From assembly GCF_025245835.1 (NCBI RefSeq), contig NZ_JAOBWS010000011.1, positions 1 through 64,000 on the forward strand: a DNA stretch of 64,000 nt. The letters are read 5' to 3'. How positions within the stretch are numbered: position 1 is the stretch's first letter; every line of letters starts with the position of its first letter. The DNA comes from Rheinheimera sp. 4Y26 (GTDB lineage: Bacteria; Pseudomonadota; Gammaproteobacteria; Enterobacterales; Alteromonadaceae). This document shows positions 54,358 to 62,854 of this stretch, one piece after another. Made by a program: the position numbers and the translations under genes. Below the pieces are notes generated by a model that was not told where the DNA came from, made no database searches, and worked only from the letters and a program-made list of their open reading frames with translations.

Positions 54358-55773
54358 TTAGCTTAACAACAGTGGCACCAGCAGTTCCGCCAGTAAAACC
54401 ACCAGCATGACACCCACCAGATTCATCACAAAACCGGCTTTGATCATATCTTTTATTTTTAAGTGACCACTGCCAAACACTATGGCATTGGGTGGTGTTG
54501 CCACAGGTAGCATAAAACCAAGGCTAGCGGCCAGAGCGGCAGGAACCATCAGATACAAAGGCGATAACTGCATTGACATGGCAACAGGCCCCAGCAAGGG
54601 TAAAAAGGCGGCAGCTGTGGCGGTATTGCTGTTCACTTCGCTTAATAACAAAATCAGCACAACAACCGCCAGCATCACCAGCACAGGTTCAATGCCTTGC
54701 AGGACCTGCAGCTGCTCTGCCAGTACCTGAGCGACGCCAGTTTTCTGAATTTGTTCGGCCATGGTTAAACCACCGCCAAACAACAATAAAATGCCCCAGG
54801 GCAGTTTTTCACTGTCTTTCCAGGCTAATACCGGTGTTTTGGCGTTTCCCGGCAGAACAAACAGCAGCAGTGCCGCTGTCATCGCAACCAGGGTGTCGCT
54901 GATGGCAAGACCTGTCCAGCGTGCCAGCCATTGTTGGCCTATCCAGCCGGTCGCGGCCAGGATAAACACCAGCAACACGGTTTTTTCCGCTTTTGATAAC
55001 CCCCCCAGTGCCTGTAGTTGCTGCGCCAGCTGGTTGTGATTGCCGGTACTGCTTTGCGCTGGCAGCTGAAATTGCACTTTACATAACCAGAACCAACAAC
55101 AAATCAGCATTAACATAGCAAGCGGCACACCGAGCAGCATCCAGCGGGCAAAACTGAGCTCTATCTGATAGTTATCCGCAAGAAAAGCCGCCAGTAAGGC
55201 GTTAGGTGGTGTGCCAATTAAAGTGGCGATGCCGCCGATACTGGCGCTGTAGGCGATGGCCAATAACACGGCTTTACTAAAATCGTCATCATCATTGGCT
55301 TTTGCCATGGCAATAATCGACAGGCCGATCGGCAGCATCATCACAGCTGTTGCCGTATTGGACATCCACATTGATAAAAAAGCGGTAACGGCCATCAGAC
55401 TGGCAATTTGCGCTGCAGGTCTGTGGCCTGCCAATAACAAAGCCCTTAGTGCCAGCCGCCGGTGCAGGCCGGTTTTTTCCATGGCGATGGATAAGGTAAA
55501 ACCACCCATAAATAAAAATATCAGCGGATGCGCATAAGGGGCTGTGGTAGCGTCCATGCTGGCAACCCCCAGCAGTGGCACCAGCACCATAGGCAGTAAA
55601 GACGTGACTGCAATAGGCACAGTTTCGCTGACCCACCAGAGGATCATCCAGGCCATCAGGCCACACAGATGCCAGGCGTTGTCAGTCAGATCAGCCAAGG
55701 GTGGTGCTGTTAATAAGGTCATGACTAACAGTGCTGGTCCTGCGCCCAGCAGGCTGATCAATTTGATATTCAT
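54358..55773 (-). CDS. DASS-family sodium:anion symporter
   Basis: A 471-residue transporter with about 11-12 membrane helices. Both SNT signature motifs of the divalent anion:sodium symporters are present: MWMSNTATAVMM and EVNSNTATAAAF, with TPPNAL and TPPNAI nearby. It probably imports dicarboxylates such as succinate or malate; sulfate is the other family option. The ATG at 55773 follows GGAAC; an ATG at 55785 is also possible. Stands alone. Confidence 0.9.
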   Translation of the reverse strand: MNIKLISLLGAGPALLVMTLLTAPPLADLTDNAWHLCGLMAWMILWWVSETVPIAVTSLLPMVLVPLLGVASMDATTAPYAHPLIFLFMGGFTLSIAMEKTGLHRRLALRALLLAGHRPAAQIASLMAVTAFLSMWMSNTATAVMMLPIGLSIIAMAKANDDDDFSKAVLLAIAYSASIGGIATLIGTPPNALLAAFLADNYQIELSFARWMLLGVPLAMLMLICCWFWLCKVQFQLPAQSSTGNHNQLAQQLQALGGLSKAEKTVLLVFILAATGWIGQQWLARWTGLAISDTLVAMTAALLLFVLPGNAKTPVLAWKDSEKLPWGILLLFGGGLTMAEQIQKTGVAQVLAEQLQVLQGIEPVLVMLAVVVLILLLSEVNSNTATAAAFLPLLGPVAMSMQLSPLYLMVPAALAASLGFMLPVATPPNAIVFGSGHLKIKDMIKAGFVMNLVGVMLVVLLAELLVPLLLS

Positions 55774-56002
55774 ATTAAGTTCCATCCGGAATGCAGCCAG
55801 TAAAAACCAGGCTTATAACGCGACCATTGGGTTTTACTTTACCGTAATATCTATTGCAGGGTGATGATTTGTTTCAGTATTTATCTCTGAACTCGCGCTT
55901 AGGCTGTTTTTCGAAACCAGGGCACCAGCCTGATAAAAAACTGGGTACAACAATTTATTTTGGCTACACTGCGCCAACAGCAACTTTAACGCGGACCTTT
56001 AT

Positions 56003-56965
56003 ATGCAACCTATTTTGCAAACTTACCCGGATGCCGGAGCTTTGGTGTTTGGTTGTATGGGCCTTGGTGGTGAATGGAACGCCGCCGAGATCAGCTCTGA
56101 AGCCAGAAGGCAGTCTTACAGTGCACTTGATGCAGCCATAGAGCAGGGATTTGTGCTGTTTGACCATGCCGATATTTATGGCCGTGGCAAAGCAGAGCAG
56201 GTGTTTGGCGATTATCTAACCCTGCAACCTCATCTGCGCGAGCAAATACTGATCCAGACCAAATGCGCCATCCGTGTTGCCAGTGATGATGCGGTGGGAC
56301 GATATGATTTTTCCGCCAATTATATCCGCCGGCAGGTTGAACTGAGCTTAAGACAGTTGCAATCCGGTTATATTGATATTCTGTTGTTGCACAGGCCAGA
56401 TCCATTAATGCAGGCCGAAGAAGTGGCTGCAGTGCTGCTTGAGCTGCAGCAACAAGGTAAGGTGAAACACTTTGGCGTCTCGAATTTTGGCTGGCCGCAG
56501 CTGCAGTTATTACAGTCGCATCTGGCACAACCTTTAATGGTGAATCAGCTGGAAATGAGCCTGAGTCGCATAGATTGGCTGGAGCAGAATGTATTCACCG
56601 GTATGCCACAAGGCGCAAACCATTTTTTCAGTTATGGCACAGTTGAATATTGCCAGCTGCATAAAGTCCAGATTCAGGCCTGGGGTAGTCTGGCGCAGGG
56701 GCTTTTTAGTGGCGGCAAAAAACCTGCAACGCCGGCTCAGCAAAAAACGGCTGATTTGGTAGCGCAGCTTGCTGCCGAATATCAAACCACAGCAGAAGCC
56801 ATTGTGCTGGGCTGGCTGATGAAACATCCGGCCGGTATTCAGCCGGTGATAGGAACCACACAACCACAACGTATCACCGCCTGTGCCAAAGCCAGAGGAC
56901 TGAGTTTAAGCCGCGAGCATTGGTATGCGTTATACGTGGCAAGCCGGGGCGCTCCTCTGCCCTGA
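56003..56965 (+). CDS. Aldo/keto reductase
   Basis: A 320-residue NADPH-type oxidoreductase with the AKR barrel. Catalytic residues: aspartate and tyrosine in FDHADIYGRG, lysine in IQTKCAIR and histidine in LLLHRPDPL. The sequence most resembles the YdhF group. The natural substrate cannot be inferred. GCGGA precedes the ATG. Confidence 0.9.
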   Translation: MQPILQTYPDAGALVFGCMGLGGEWNAAEISSEARRQSYSALDAAIEQGFVLFDHADIYGRGKAEQVFGDYLTLQPHLREQILIQTKCAIRVASDDAVGRYDFSANYIRRQVELSLRQLQSGYIDILLLHRPDPLMQAEEVAAVLLELQQQGKVKHFGVSNFGWPQLQLLQSHLAQPLMVNQLEMSLSRIDWLEQNVFTGMPQGANHFFSYGTVEYCQLHKVQIQAWGSLAQGLFSGGKKPATPAQQKTADLVAQLAAEYQTTAEAIVLGWLMKHPAGIQPVIGTTQPQRITACAKARGLSLSREHWYALYVASRGAPLP

Positions 56966-56974
56966 GCCGTTATG

Positions 56975-57010
56975 AAATAAAAAAGCTGCCGTAGCAGCTT
57001 TTTTATTTTT
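56975..57010. terminator. Bidirectional terminator
   Basis: AAATAAAAAAGCTGC/GCAGCTTTTTTATTT with loop CGTA is nearly perfectly symmetrical and lies between two convergent genes. Confidence 0.9.
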
Positions 57011-57026
57011 CAACGCAGAGCTGTGG

Positions 57027-57893
57027 TTAAAAGCCGCGTAAATATTGTTGTTTTGGCTGCGCCAGAATAGTTTCCCATGAACCATAGGTTGGGTTTGGCA
57101 GCATAAACCATTTGGTACCCCACAGCGCCTGATGCTGATCCACCAAAGCAGCACGCTGTGCCGGCGTGATGTCTTTTTTCACATTAGGCAGGAAGTCGCC
57201 AAAATCGTCGCCCACCGACATAATCACACGGTATTGCTGCATGGCAAGTTCACGGCGGCTTTGTTTTTCGCTGCTCCAGTCCGGCTGCTCACCTTTGATC
57301 CATACCTGAGCTTCATCTGCTTTGTGAATACCAACGGCAAGCAGGTTGCGGATGGTGTCGGTTTTTTGTGGGCAGCTGTTGTTGTTATCACGTGCCTTAC
57401 ATGCTCTGTTGCTGATATACAGCACTTTAATACCCATGGCTTCTGCAGCATTTACAAAAGCTACAGCGCCCGGTACCGCCTGAGCTTTGGCTGCCGCGAC
57501 CCAGTTGTCCCATTGTTTATCGTCAAAACCTTGCTGGTTGTTCAGTACGTCTCGCGCAGCAGAAGGGGAGTTATCCAGAATAGTTTCGTCGATATCAACA
57601 ATAATGGCCGGCGGCAATTGTGCAGCAGCGTCGTTTTGTGGCCAGGCGGTCCAGCTGCGGTCGGCTTTGGCCGCTGTTAATAATGCCCGCGCCTGATTGT
57701 AGGTCTGAATACTGTTGGCACGAAATTCTGCAGAGGTCTGATACCAAAGCACACTGTTCAGGTTCGGGTGTGAAGAGGTTGCTGGGGTATCTGCAACAGC
57801 TGTGACGCCAGGTGTCGCAGTCTGACAGGCGGTTAATACCAATAAAACAGCCAGAGTAGTTGCCGGCTTTACCAAAGAAGACATCAAAGACAT
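57027..57893 (-). CDS. e(P4)-type acid phosphatase / 5'-nucleotidase lipoprotein
   Basis: A 288-residue outer-membrane-type lipoprotein of the class C acid phosphatase family, which releases phosphate from nucleotides and in Haemophilus aids NAD uptake. From the ATG at 57893 (GAGG upstream) the signal ends LLVLTAC, with the lipobox cysteine. HAD motifs: IIVDIDETILDNS (nucleophile aspartates), YISNRA, and SVGDDFGDF. The frame open to 58007 is not used. Stands just downstream of cydC. Confidence 0.93.
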   Translation of the reverse strand: MSLMSSLVKPATTLAVLLVLTACQTATPGVTAVADTPATSSHPNLNSVLWYQTSAEFRANSIQTYNQARALLTAAKADRSWTAWPQNDAAAQLPPAIIVDIDETILDNSPSAARDVLNNQQGFDDKQWDNWVAAAKAQAVPGAVAFVNAAEAMGIKVLYISNRACKARDNNNSCPQKTDTIRNLLAVGIHKADEAQVWIKGEQPDWSSEKQSRRELAMQQYRVIMSVGDDFGDFLPNVKKDITPAQRAALVDQHQALWGTKWFMLPNPTYGSWETILAQPKQQYLRGF

Positions 57894-58011
57894 AACAACC
57901 TCAAAGAAAACAAAAACGCGATCATAAAGCGAAATCTGTAAATTACAACCTTTAACAGTCCGGTGATTGACAGACAAGCTGCTTTTTCGCGCTCTGTTAA
58001 ACGGCAATCAA

Positions 58012-59766
58012 TTATTGTGAAAGCGGTGCCAGCTGCCAATGCCGGTTAAAAGCCGGGTGTTGTAATTGTTGGTGACTGGCGATGATTAAAATACCTTGTT
58101 GCTGAAACTCAGCTAACCGCTGCAGTAGTCTGGCGGCAAGCTCTTGCTCCAGACCGGCAAAAGGCTCATCCAGTAATAAAAGTCTGGGTTTTTGCAGCAG
58201 CAGCCGTGCCAGGGCAAAACGTCGGCTTTCGCCACCGGACAAACCACAACCATATTGGCCAAGCACAGTTGCAAGCCCTTGCGGTTGTTTATCAAGCCAG
58301 GCTTTGAGCTCAACCAGGTGAAGTACTGCCAGTAGTTCGTCGTCGCTGGCTGCGGGGCATGCCAGTCGCAAATTGGCTGCTACTGTCAGATTAAAGATGT
58401 GAGGACGCTGTGCGCCATAACCAATCTGTTGATATTTTTGTTGGCTGCAGAGCTGATGCAAAGGTTGTTTTTGCCACAGCAGTTCACCGCCAAAAATAGT
58501 CAGATCGCCCGCCAGAGTTTGCAGCAAACAGCTTTTACCGCAGCCGGAAGGTCCGTGCAATAACACGACATCACCTGCTTTAAAACTTGCCGTCAATGGC
58601 GGCAGTTGTGGCAAGGCCGCTGTAAAACCTATGTGCAGCCTGTTCAGTTCAATGGTCACTTCAACAGTGCTGTCAGTGGTTTGTTTGGGTTCTAAGGCTG
58701 GCGGTGGTACAGCGTCAACTGACGGAGCGCTCAGTAATTCGTTATATCTTTTTTGCGCTGTCAGGCTATAACCCAGCGCCAGGTGAAATTGCGCCAGTGG
58801 CGTGAAAATCTCCGACAAACCCAGCCAGCCCAAAGCCAAAGCGACCACAAGTGCCGGCGCCAACTGTTGTTGTTGCGATTGCGCCCACAATAAGCATAAA
58901 AAACCTGATAACAATAACAGCTGCTGTATGCTTTGCTGCAAAACCACCGAACGCTGCAAAGCGCGCTGCAGCAGGCTAAGCTGCTGGTCGGTGTCGGCCA
59001 GCATTTGAGCTTTCTGTGGCCAGTGCCCCAACATTAAGCTGGTGGTGAGCAGTTGTAACTGATGCAATTGCTGTTGGCGGCGGGTGCCCGCTTGCACATT
59101 TACCTGATGACAGACTCTTTTGCCATAAAGGTGCAGCCAAAGTGGCTGGAGCAGCAAAAGCAGCAACAGCAATGCAAAACCCGGCAGGCTTTGCGGCAAT
59201 AAATAGCCCGCCGCGGCCAGATAGCAGAGCGCAATGGCTCCTGCCCACAGCCAGGGTAACCACACCTTTAGCGGAAATTGATCCAGTAAATCGATATCGG
59301 CAATCAGGCGCTGTAGCTGATCAGCATGGTTGGGGTCAGTCAGATAATTCAATTGCTGATTGGGTTTACGACATAACGCAGCAAAGCTATTGAGCCTGAG
59401 TGTTTTCAGAAGTTGCAGCACAGCATAGTGCGATTGCAGTTTTTCAGCATAACGTCCTGCGGTGCGGCTGATGGCAAGCAAACGGATCATGGCGCCCGGG
59501 CGCATATAGTTAAATGTTCCGGCCTGAATGGCGGCAATGCCAGCCACTGCTGCCGTACTGATAAACCAGCCGGAGTAAGCCAGCAGCAGCACTGTGGCTG
59601 CTAAAGTCATAAAACCCAGCAGCATGGCCAGACGCCAGCTCCAGCGCTGTGGCCTGAGTAAGTCAAATAATCTGAGCTTTGCAGGCACAGTGGTTGCAGC
59701 TGAGAGCTGCGGCGATGCTTTTGCTGCAGCTGGTGTTTGAGTGTGAGATTTGCTGAATTCAGGCAT
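58012..59766 (-). CDS. cydC: Heterodimeric ABC exporter subunit CydC
   Basis: A 584-residue half-transporter: six membrane helices then an ATPase with Walker A GPSGCGKS, signature LSGGESRR and Walker B RLLLLDEP. CydDC exports cysteine and glutathione and is needed to assemble cytochrome bd. The ATG at 59766 follows GGAG by six bases and overlaps the cydD stop by eight bases; a TTG at 59772 is less likely. Last gene of cydABXDC. Confidence 0.94.
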   Translation of the reverse strand: MPEFSKSHTQTPAAAKASPQLSAATTVPAKLRLFDLLRPQRWSWRLAMLLGFMTLAATVLLLAYSGWFISTAAVAGIAAIQAGTFNYMRPGAMIRLLAISRTAGRYAEKLQSHYAVLQLLKTLRLNSFAALCRKPNQQLNYLTDPNHADQLQRLIADIDLLDQFPLKVWLPWLWAGAIALCYLAAAGYLLPQSLPGFALLLLLLLLQPLWLHLYGKRVCHQVNVQAGTRRQQQLHQLQLLTTSLMLGHWPQKAQMLADTDQQLSLLQRALQRSVVLQQSIQQLLLLSGFLCLLWAQSQQQQLAPALVVALALGWLGLSEIFTPLAQFHLALGYSLTAQKRYNELLSAPSVDAVPPPALEPKQTTDSTVEVTIELNRLHIGFTAALPQLPPLTASFKAGDVVLLHGPSGCGKSCLLQTLAGDLTIFGGELLWQKQPLHQLCSQQKYQQIGYGAQRPHIFNLTVAANLRLACPAASDDELLAVLHLVELKAWLDKQPQGLATVLGQYGCGLSGGESRRFALARLLLQKPRLLLLDEPFAGLEQELAARLLQRLAEFQQQGILIIASHQQLQHPAFNRHWQLAPLSQ

Positions 59767-61606
59767 CTGCAACTCCGGAGGTTTTGTTTTGCGCTAAAGC
59801 CGCCAGAGTGGTGTTGTCCTTGTTGTGTTGACTAATGTGGTCGGTTGCCAAAAGCTTGCCCTGCTCAAATCTGAGTGAACGATTGAGCCAGCCAAGCTGT
59901 GAAAACTGGTGGCTGACCAATAACAAGGTTTTACCCTGACTGATGCGCCGCAGCAGCGCTGATAAACGCTGGCTGGTGTCTTCATCCAGCTCGGAAAAAG
60001 GTTCATCCAGCAACCAGATAGGTTTTTGCTGTAACAATAATCTGGCAAGGGCCAGCCGTTGTTGTTGCCCTCCTGATAAGCCCGCGCCAAAATCGCCGAT
60101 GCGATAATCAAGGCCTTCGGGCTGCCGGCTCAGAAAATCCCACAGTTCCACCTGTGTCAGAACCTGTTGCATTTCTTCACTGGTTGCGTCGGTTTTGGCC
60201 AGTTTCAGATTGTCAGCAATGGTGCCGGGCAGTAGTTCAGCTTGCTGTTGCAGGTAACCAAGCTGATGACGAAGCTGATAAACCGAGCTGCTGTCAAAGT
60301 GCTGCTCACCCACCATCAGGTCGCCCGCAAAGGGTACAAAACCGGCAATCAGCTGCAGGAAGGTGGATTTGCCGCTGCCGCTCGGGCCACAGATCAGCAG
60401 CTGTTCACCCGCCTTGATGCTGAGATCTTCGATACTGAGCCTTGGTGCTGATACATCACCCACCAGGATATGATGAAAATTCAGCCCGGCAGGTTGCACT
60501 GGACAGGTAACCAAAGAGACTTGGGTTGCAGCCTTTTGTGGAGAATTATGTTCTGCCTGATATAAAGCCCGAAACTCAGCGCAGGCCGCTATTGCTTGTG
60601 CTCTGGCATGATAATCTGCGCCAAGCTGGCGCAACGGCTGATAAAACTCCGGACACAACAACAGGATAAAAAGAGCGCTTTGATAAGGTAACAACAGTTG
60701 CGCTTTGTGCCATGGCAGCTCGCCCAATAAACCAAGGCCGAGATAAAGGGCGACTAAAGCAATCGCCACTGAGCTAAAGAGTTCAAGCACTGCGGTAGAT
60801 AAAAATGCCAGACGCAATACTTTCATTGAACCTTGTTGATATTGACCTGCAGCATGCTCCAGATGTGCTGCCGCTATATCTGTTGCGTTCAGCCGTTTAA
60901 GCAGGGGCAGTCCTTGCAGAAAGTCATATAAACGTCCACCCATCCTGCTTAATAACTGCAGTTGCTGCTGACTGGCTCTGCTGGCTTCCCGGCCGACCAA
61001 CACCATAAAGAGTGGCACCAGCGGCGCAGTGAGTAACAACAGCATGGCGGCAAAAATGCTGTGAAAGGCCACAGCGACCAGGATAAACAATGGTGCCGCC
61101 AACACCAGAATTTGTTGCGGCGCATAACGGCTGATATAACCATCCAGCGCGTCAACCTGCTCTGTAAGCAGGGTCGACAGAGCACCGTCCGAACCAAAAC
61201 GACTGCGCAAAGGGCCTAAAGCTGCCAGTTGCGCCAGCAAGTGTTGCCGCACACTTAGCCGCAGTGTCCTGCTCAGATGTTGTGCAATTTCATCTTTTGC
61301 CAGCAATAAGGCAGTGCGGCCAAGCCAGCATAAAGACAACAAAAACACATCTGCGCCGGCGAATGGCGTTTTTGCCAGCAGGGCCGCAGCTATTTTTGCC
61401 AGGTACCACATTTGCGCTATCAGCAAAGGCACACTGAAGATGCCTGCCAGGGCGACAAGCAGCACCGCGGCGCGGTAAGGCCTGAGCAGTTGTTTAAGTA
61501 AATCCGTTGCTGTGCCACCGGGCTCAGCCTGCGCCTGAGCTTTATGAGCTTCAGGTAAAACAGCGCCCTTTGCCTGGGCGCTGTTGGTTAACTCAGGATT
61601 TATCAG
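59759..61606 (-). CDS. cydD: Heterodimeric ABC exporter subunit CydD (start unusual)
   Basis: Partner of CydC. ATPase motifs GPSGSGKS, LSGGQQQR and IWLLDEPF follow a six-helix membrane domain. The first ordinary start is a GTG at 61465, giving 568 residues that begin inside the first membrane helix. The frame is open further and encodes DLLKQLLRPYRAAVLL, which fits the cytoplasmic N-terminus of relatives. Between the upstream stop (just before 61618) and 61465 there is no in-frame ATG, GTG or TTG. A CTG at 61606, six bases after GGAG inside cydX, is the best candidate and gives 615 residues. The C-terminal part is certain; the start is not. Confidence 0.9.
   Translation of the reverse strand: MINPELTNSAQAKGAVLPEAHKAQAQAEPGGTATDLLKQLLRPYRAAVLLVALAGIFSVPLLIAQMWYLAKIAAALLAKTPFAGADVFLLSLCWLGRTALLLAKDEIAQHLSRTLRLSVRQHLLAQLAALGPLRSRFGSDGALSTLLTEQVDALDGYISRYAPQQILVLAAPLFILVAVAFHSIFAAMLLLLTAPLVPLFMVLVGREASRASQQQLQLLSRMGGRLYDFLQGLPLLKRLNATDIAAAHLEHAAGQYQQGSMKVLRLAFLSTAVLELFSSVAIALVALYLGLGLLGELPWHKAQLLLPYQSALFILLLCPEFYQPLRQLGADYHARAQAIAACAEFRALYQAEHNSPQKAATQVSLVTCPVQPAGLNFHHILVGDVSAPRLSIEDLSIKAGEQLLICGPSGSGKSTFLQLIAGFVPFAGDLMVGEQHFDSSSVYQLRHQLGYLQQQAELLPGTIADNLKLAKTDATSEEMQQVLTQVELWDFLSRQPEGLDYRIGDFGAGLSGGQQQRLALARLLLQQKPIWLLDEPFSELDEDTSQRLSALLRRISQGKTLLLVSHQFSQLGWLNRSLRFEQGKLLATDHISQHNKDNTTLAALAQNKTSGVADA
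61558..61585 (-). terminator. Attenuator-like hairpin between cydX and the cydD core
   Basis: On the minus strand AACAGCGCCC/GGGCGCTGTT forms a ten-pair stem with a seven-base loop and three T residues after it counting the stem end. It starts eight bases past the cydX stop. It could cut transcription between cydABX and cydDC, unless ribosomes translating an extended cydD cross it. Confidence 0.5.
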
Positions 61607-61706
61607 ACTCTTCTCCGGGATAACCGTTTAATTCCAGCCACATGGCGTTAATAATGCCAAAAGAGCAGGCCAGTAACACCCCTAGGATCCAGGCGAAATA
61701 CCACAT
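61593..61706 (-). CDS. cydX: Cytochrome bd oxidase small subunit CydX
   Basis: A 37-residue membrane peptide: MWYFAWILGVLLACSFGIIN, then AMWLELNGYPGEES. The WYFAWILG start and single helix match CydX/YbgT. It follows cydB by ten bases and is needed for full bd oxidase activity in studied species. Confidence 0.93.
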   Translation of the reverse strand: MWYFAWILGVLLACSFGIINAMWLELNGYPGEESDKS

Positions 61707-61716
61707 AATAAGCTCC

Positions 61717-62853
61717 TTAATATAATGAATGCGGGTTGTCACGGATGGTTTGCGTATTGATACGGCCAGCCATCTTGATGTAACTCCAGATGGTGTAAGC
61801 CAGAATCAAAGGCACAAACACACAGGCAACGCCAAACATAATGGTGAGTGTCAACTGGCTTGAGGTGGCATCCCATAGGGTCAGGCTGTGAGCTGGCATG
61901 CTGCTTGACGGCATAATAAACGGAAACATCGACACTCCACAGGTCAGGATCACGCCAGCCTGCCCCAGGGATGACATCACAAAAGCCAGAGCGCCACGTC
62001 CAAGTTTGCTGAAAAATGCGGCAAACACAAAAGCCAGAATACCAAGTGCAGGGCACAGCCATAACAACGGATATTCGCCGTAGTTTTTCAGCCAGGCACC
62101 AGCTTGCAGTTCAGCAGTCTTACTGACCGCGTTGTTAATGGCGTTGTGATCAATGGCACTGGTCAGCACAAAACCTTCAATGCCGGCACTTAACCAGAAA
62201 CCACAAAGCACAAAGATAATAGCGGCTGCCATGCCACTGTAACTGGCAACTGTACGGCTGCGATTTAATAACACACCGTCCGTTTTCAGTTGCAGATAGC
62301 TGGCGCCCTGACAGACAAACATCAACAGACTCAGTACACCAACCAGCAAAGCAAAGGGATTCAGCAGGGCAAAAAACGAACCTGTATAGTGAATACGCAG
62401 CAGTTCGTCAAAATGAAAGGGCACGCCTTGCAGCAGATTGCCATAAGCCACACCAAAAATAACAGGCGGAATGGCAGAGCCTGCCGTTAAAGCCCAATCC
62501 CAATTGCTGCGCCAGGCTCGGTTCTCCAGTTTGGAGCGGTAATCAAAGCCAATAGGGCGTAAAAACAAGGCAAATAACGTCAGCATCATCGCCAGATAAA
62601 AACCGCTGAAGGCCGTGGCGTAGACCGGCGGCCAGGCGGCAAATAAAGCACCGCCTGCGGTAATCAGCCACACCTGATTGCCATCCCAGTGCGGCGCCAC
62701 AGCGTTGATCAGCACACGCCGCTCTTCGTCGTTGCGGCCTATCACTTTGAGCAGCGCACCCACGCCCATATCAAAACCGTCGGTGATGGCAAAACCAATA
62801 AACAGAATGCCAATTAATAACCACCAGATAAAACGATAAAATTCATAATCCAT
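61717..62853 (-). CDS. cydB: Cytochrome bd ubiquinol oxidase subunit II
   Basis: A 378-residue membrane subunit with about eight to nine helices. The start at 62853 (MDYEFYRFIWWLLIGILFIGFAITDGFDMGVG) matches CydB; the frame open to 62928 lies inside cydA. HWDGNQVWLITAGGALFAAWP is a family signature. One base separates it from the cydA stop. Confidence 0.97.
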   Translation of the reverse strand: MDYEFYRFIWWLLIGILFIGFAITDGFDMGVGALLKVIGRNDEERRVLINAVAPHWDGNQVWLITAGGALFAAWPPVYATAFSGFYLAMMLTLFALFLRPIGFDYRSKLENRAWRSNWDWALTAGSAIPPVIFGVAYGNLLQGVPFHFDELLRIHYTGSFFALLNPFALLVGVLSLLMFVCQGASYLQLKTDGVLLNRSRTVASYSGMAAAIIFVLCGFWLSAGIEGFVLTSAIDHNAINNAVSKTAELQAGAWLKNYGEYPLLWLCPALGILAFVFAAFFSKLGRGALAFVMSSLGQAGVILTCGVSMFPFIMPSSSMPAHSLTLWDATSSQLTLTIMFGVACVFVPLILAYTIWSYIKMAGRINTQTIRDNPHSLY

Positions 62854-62854
62854 G

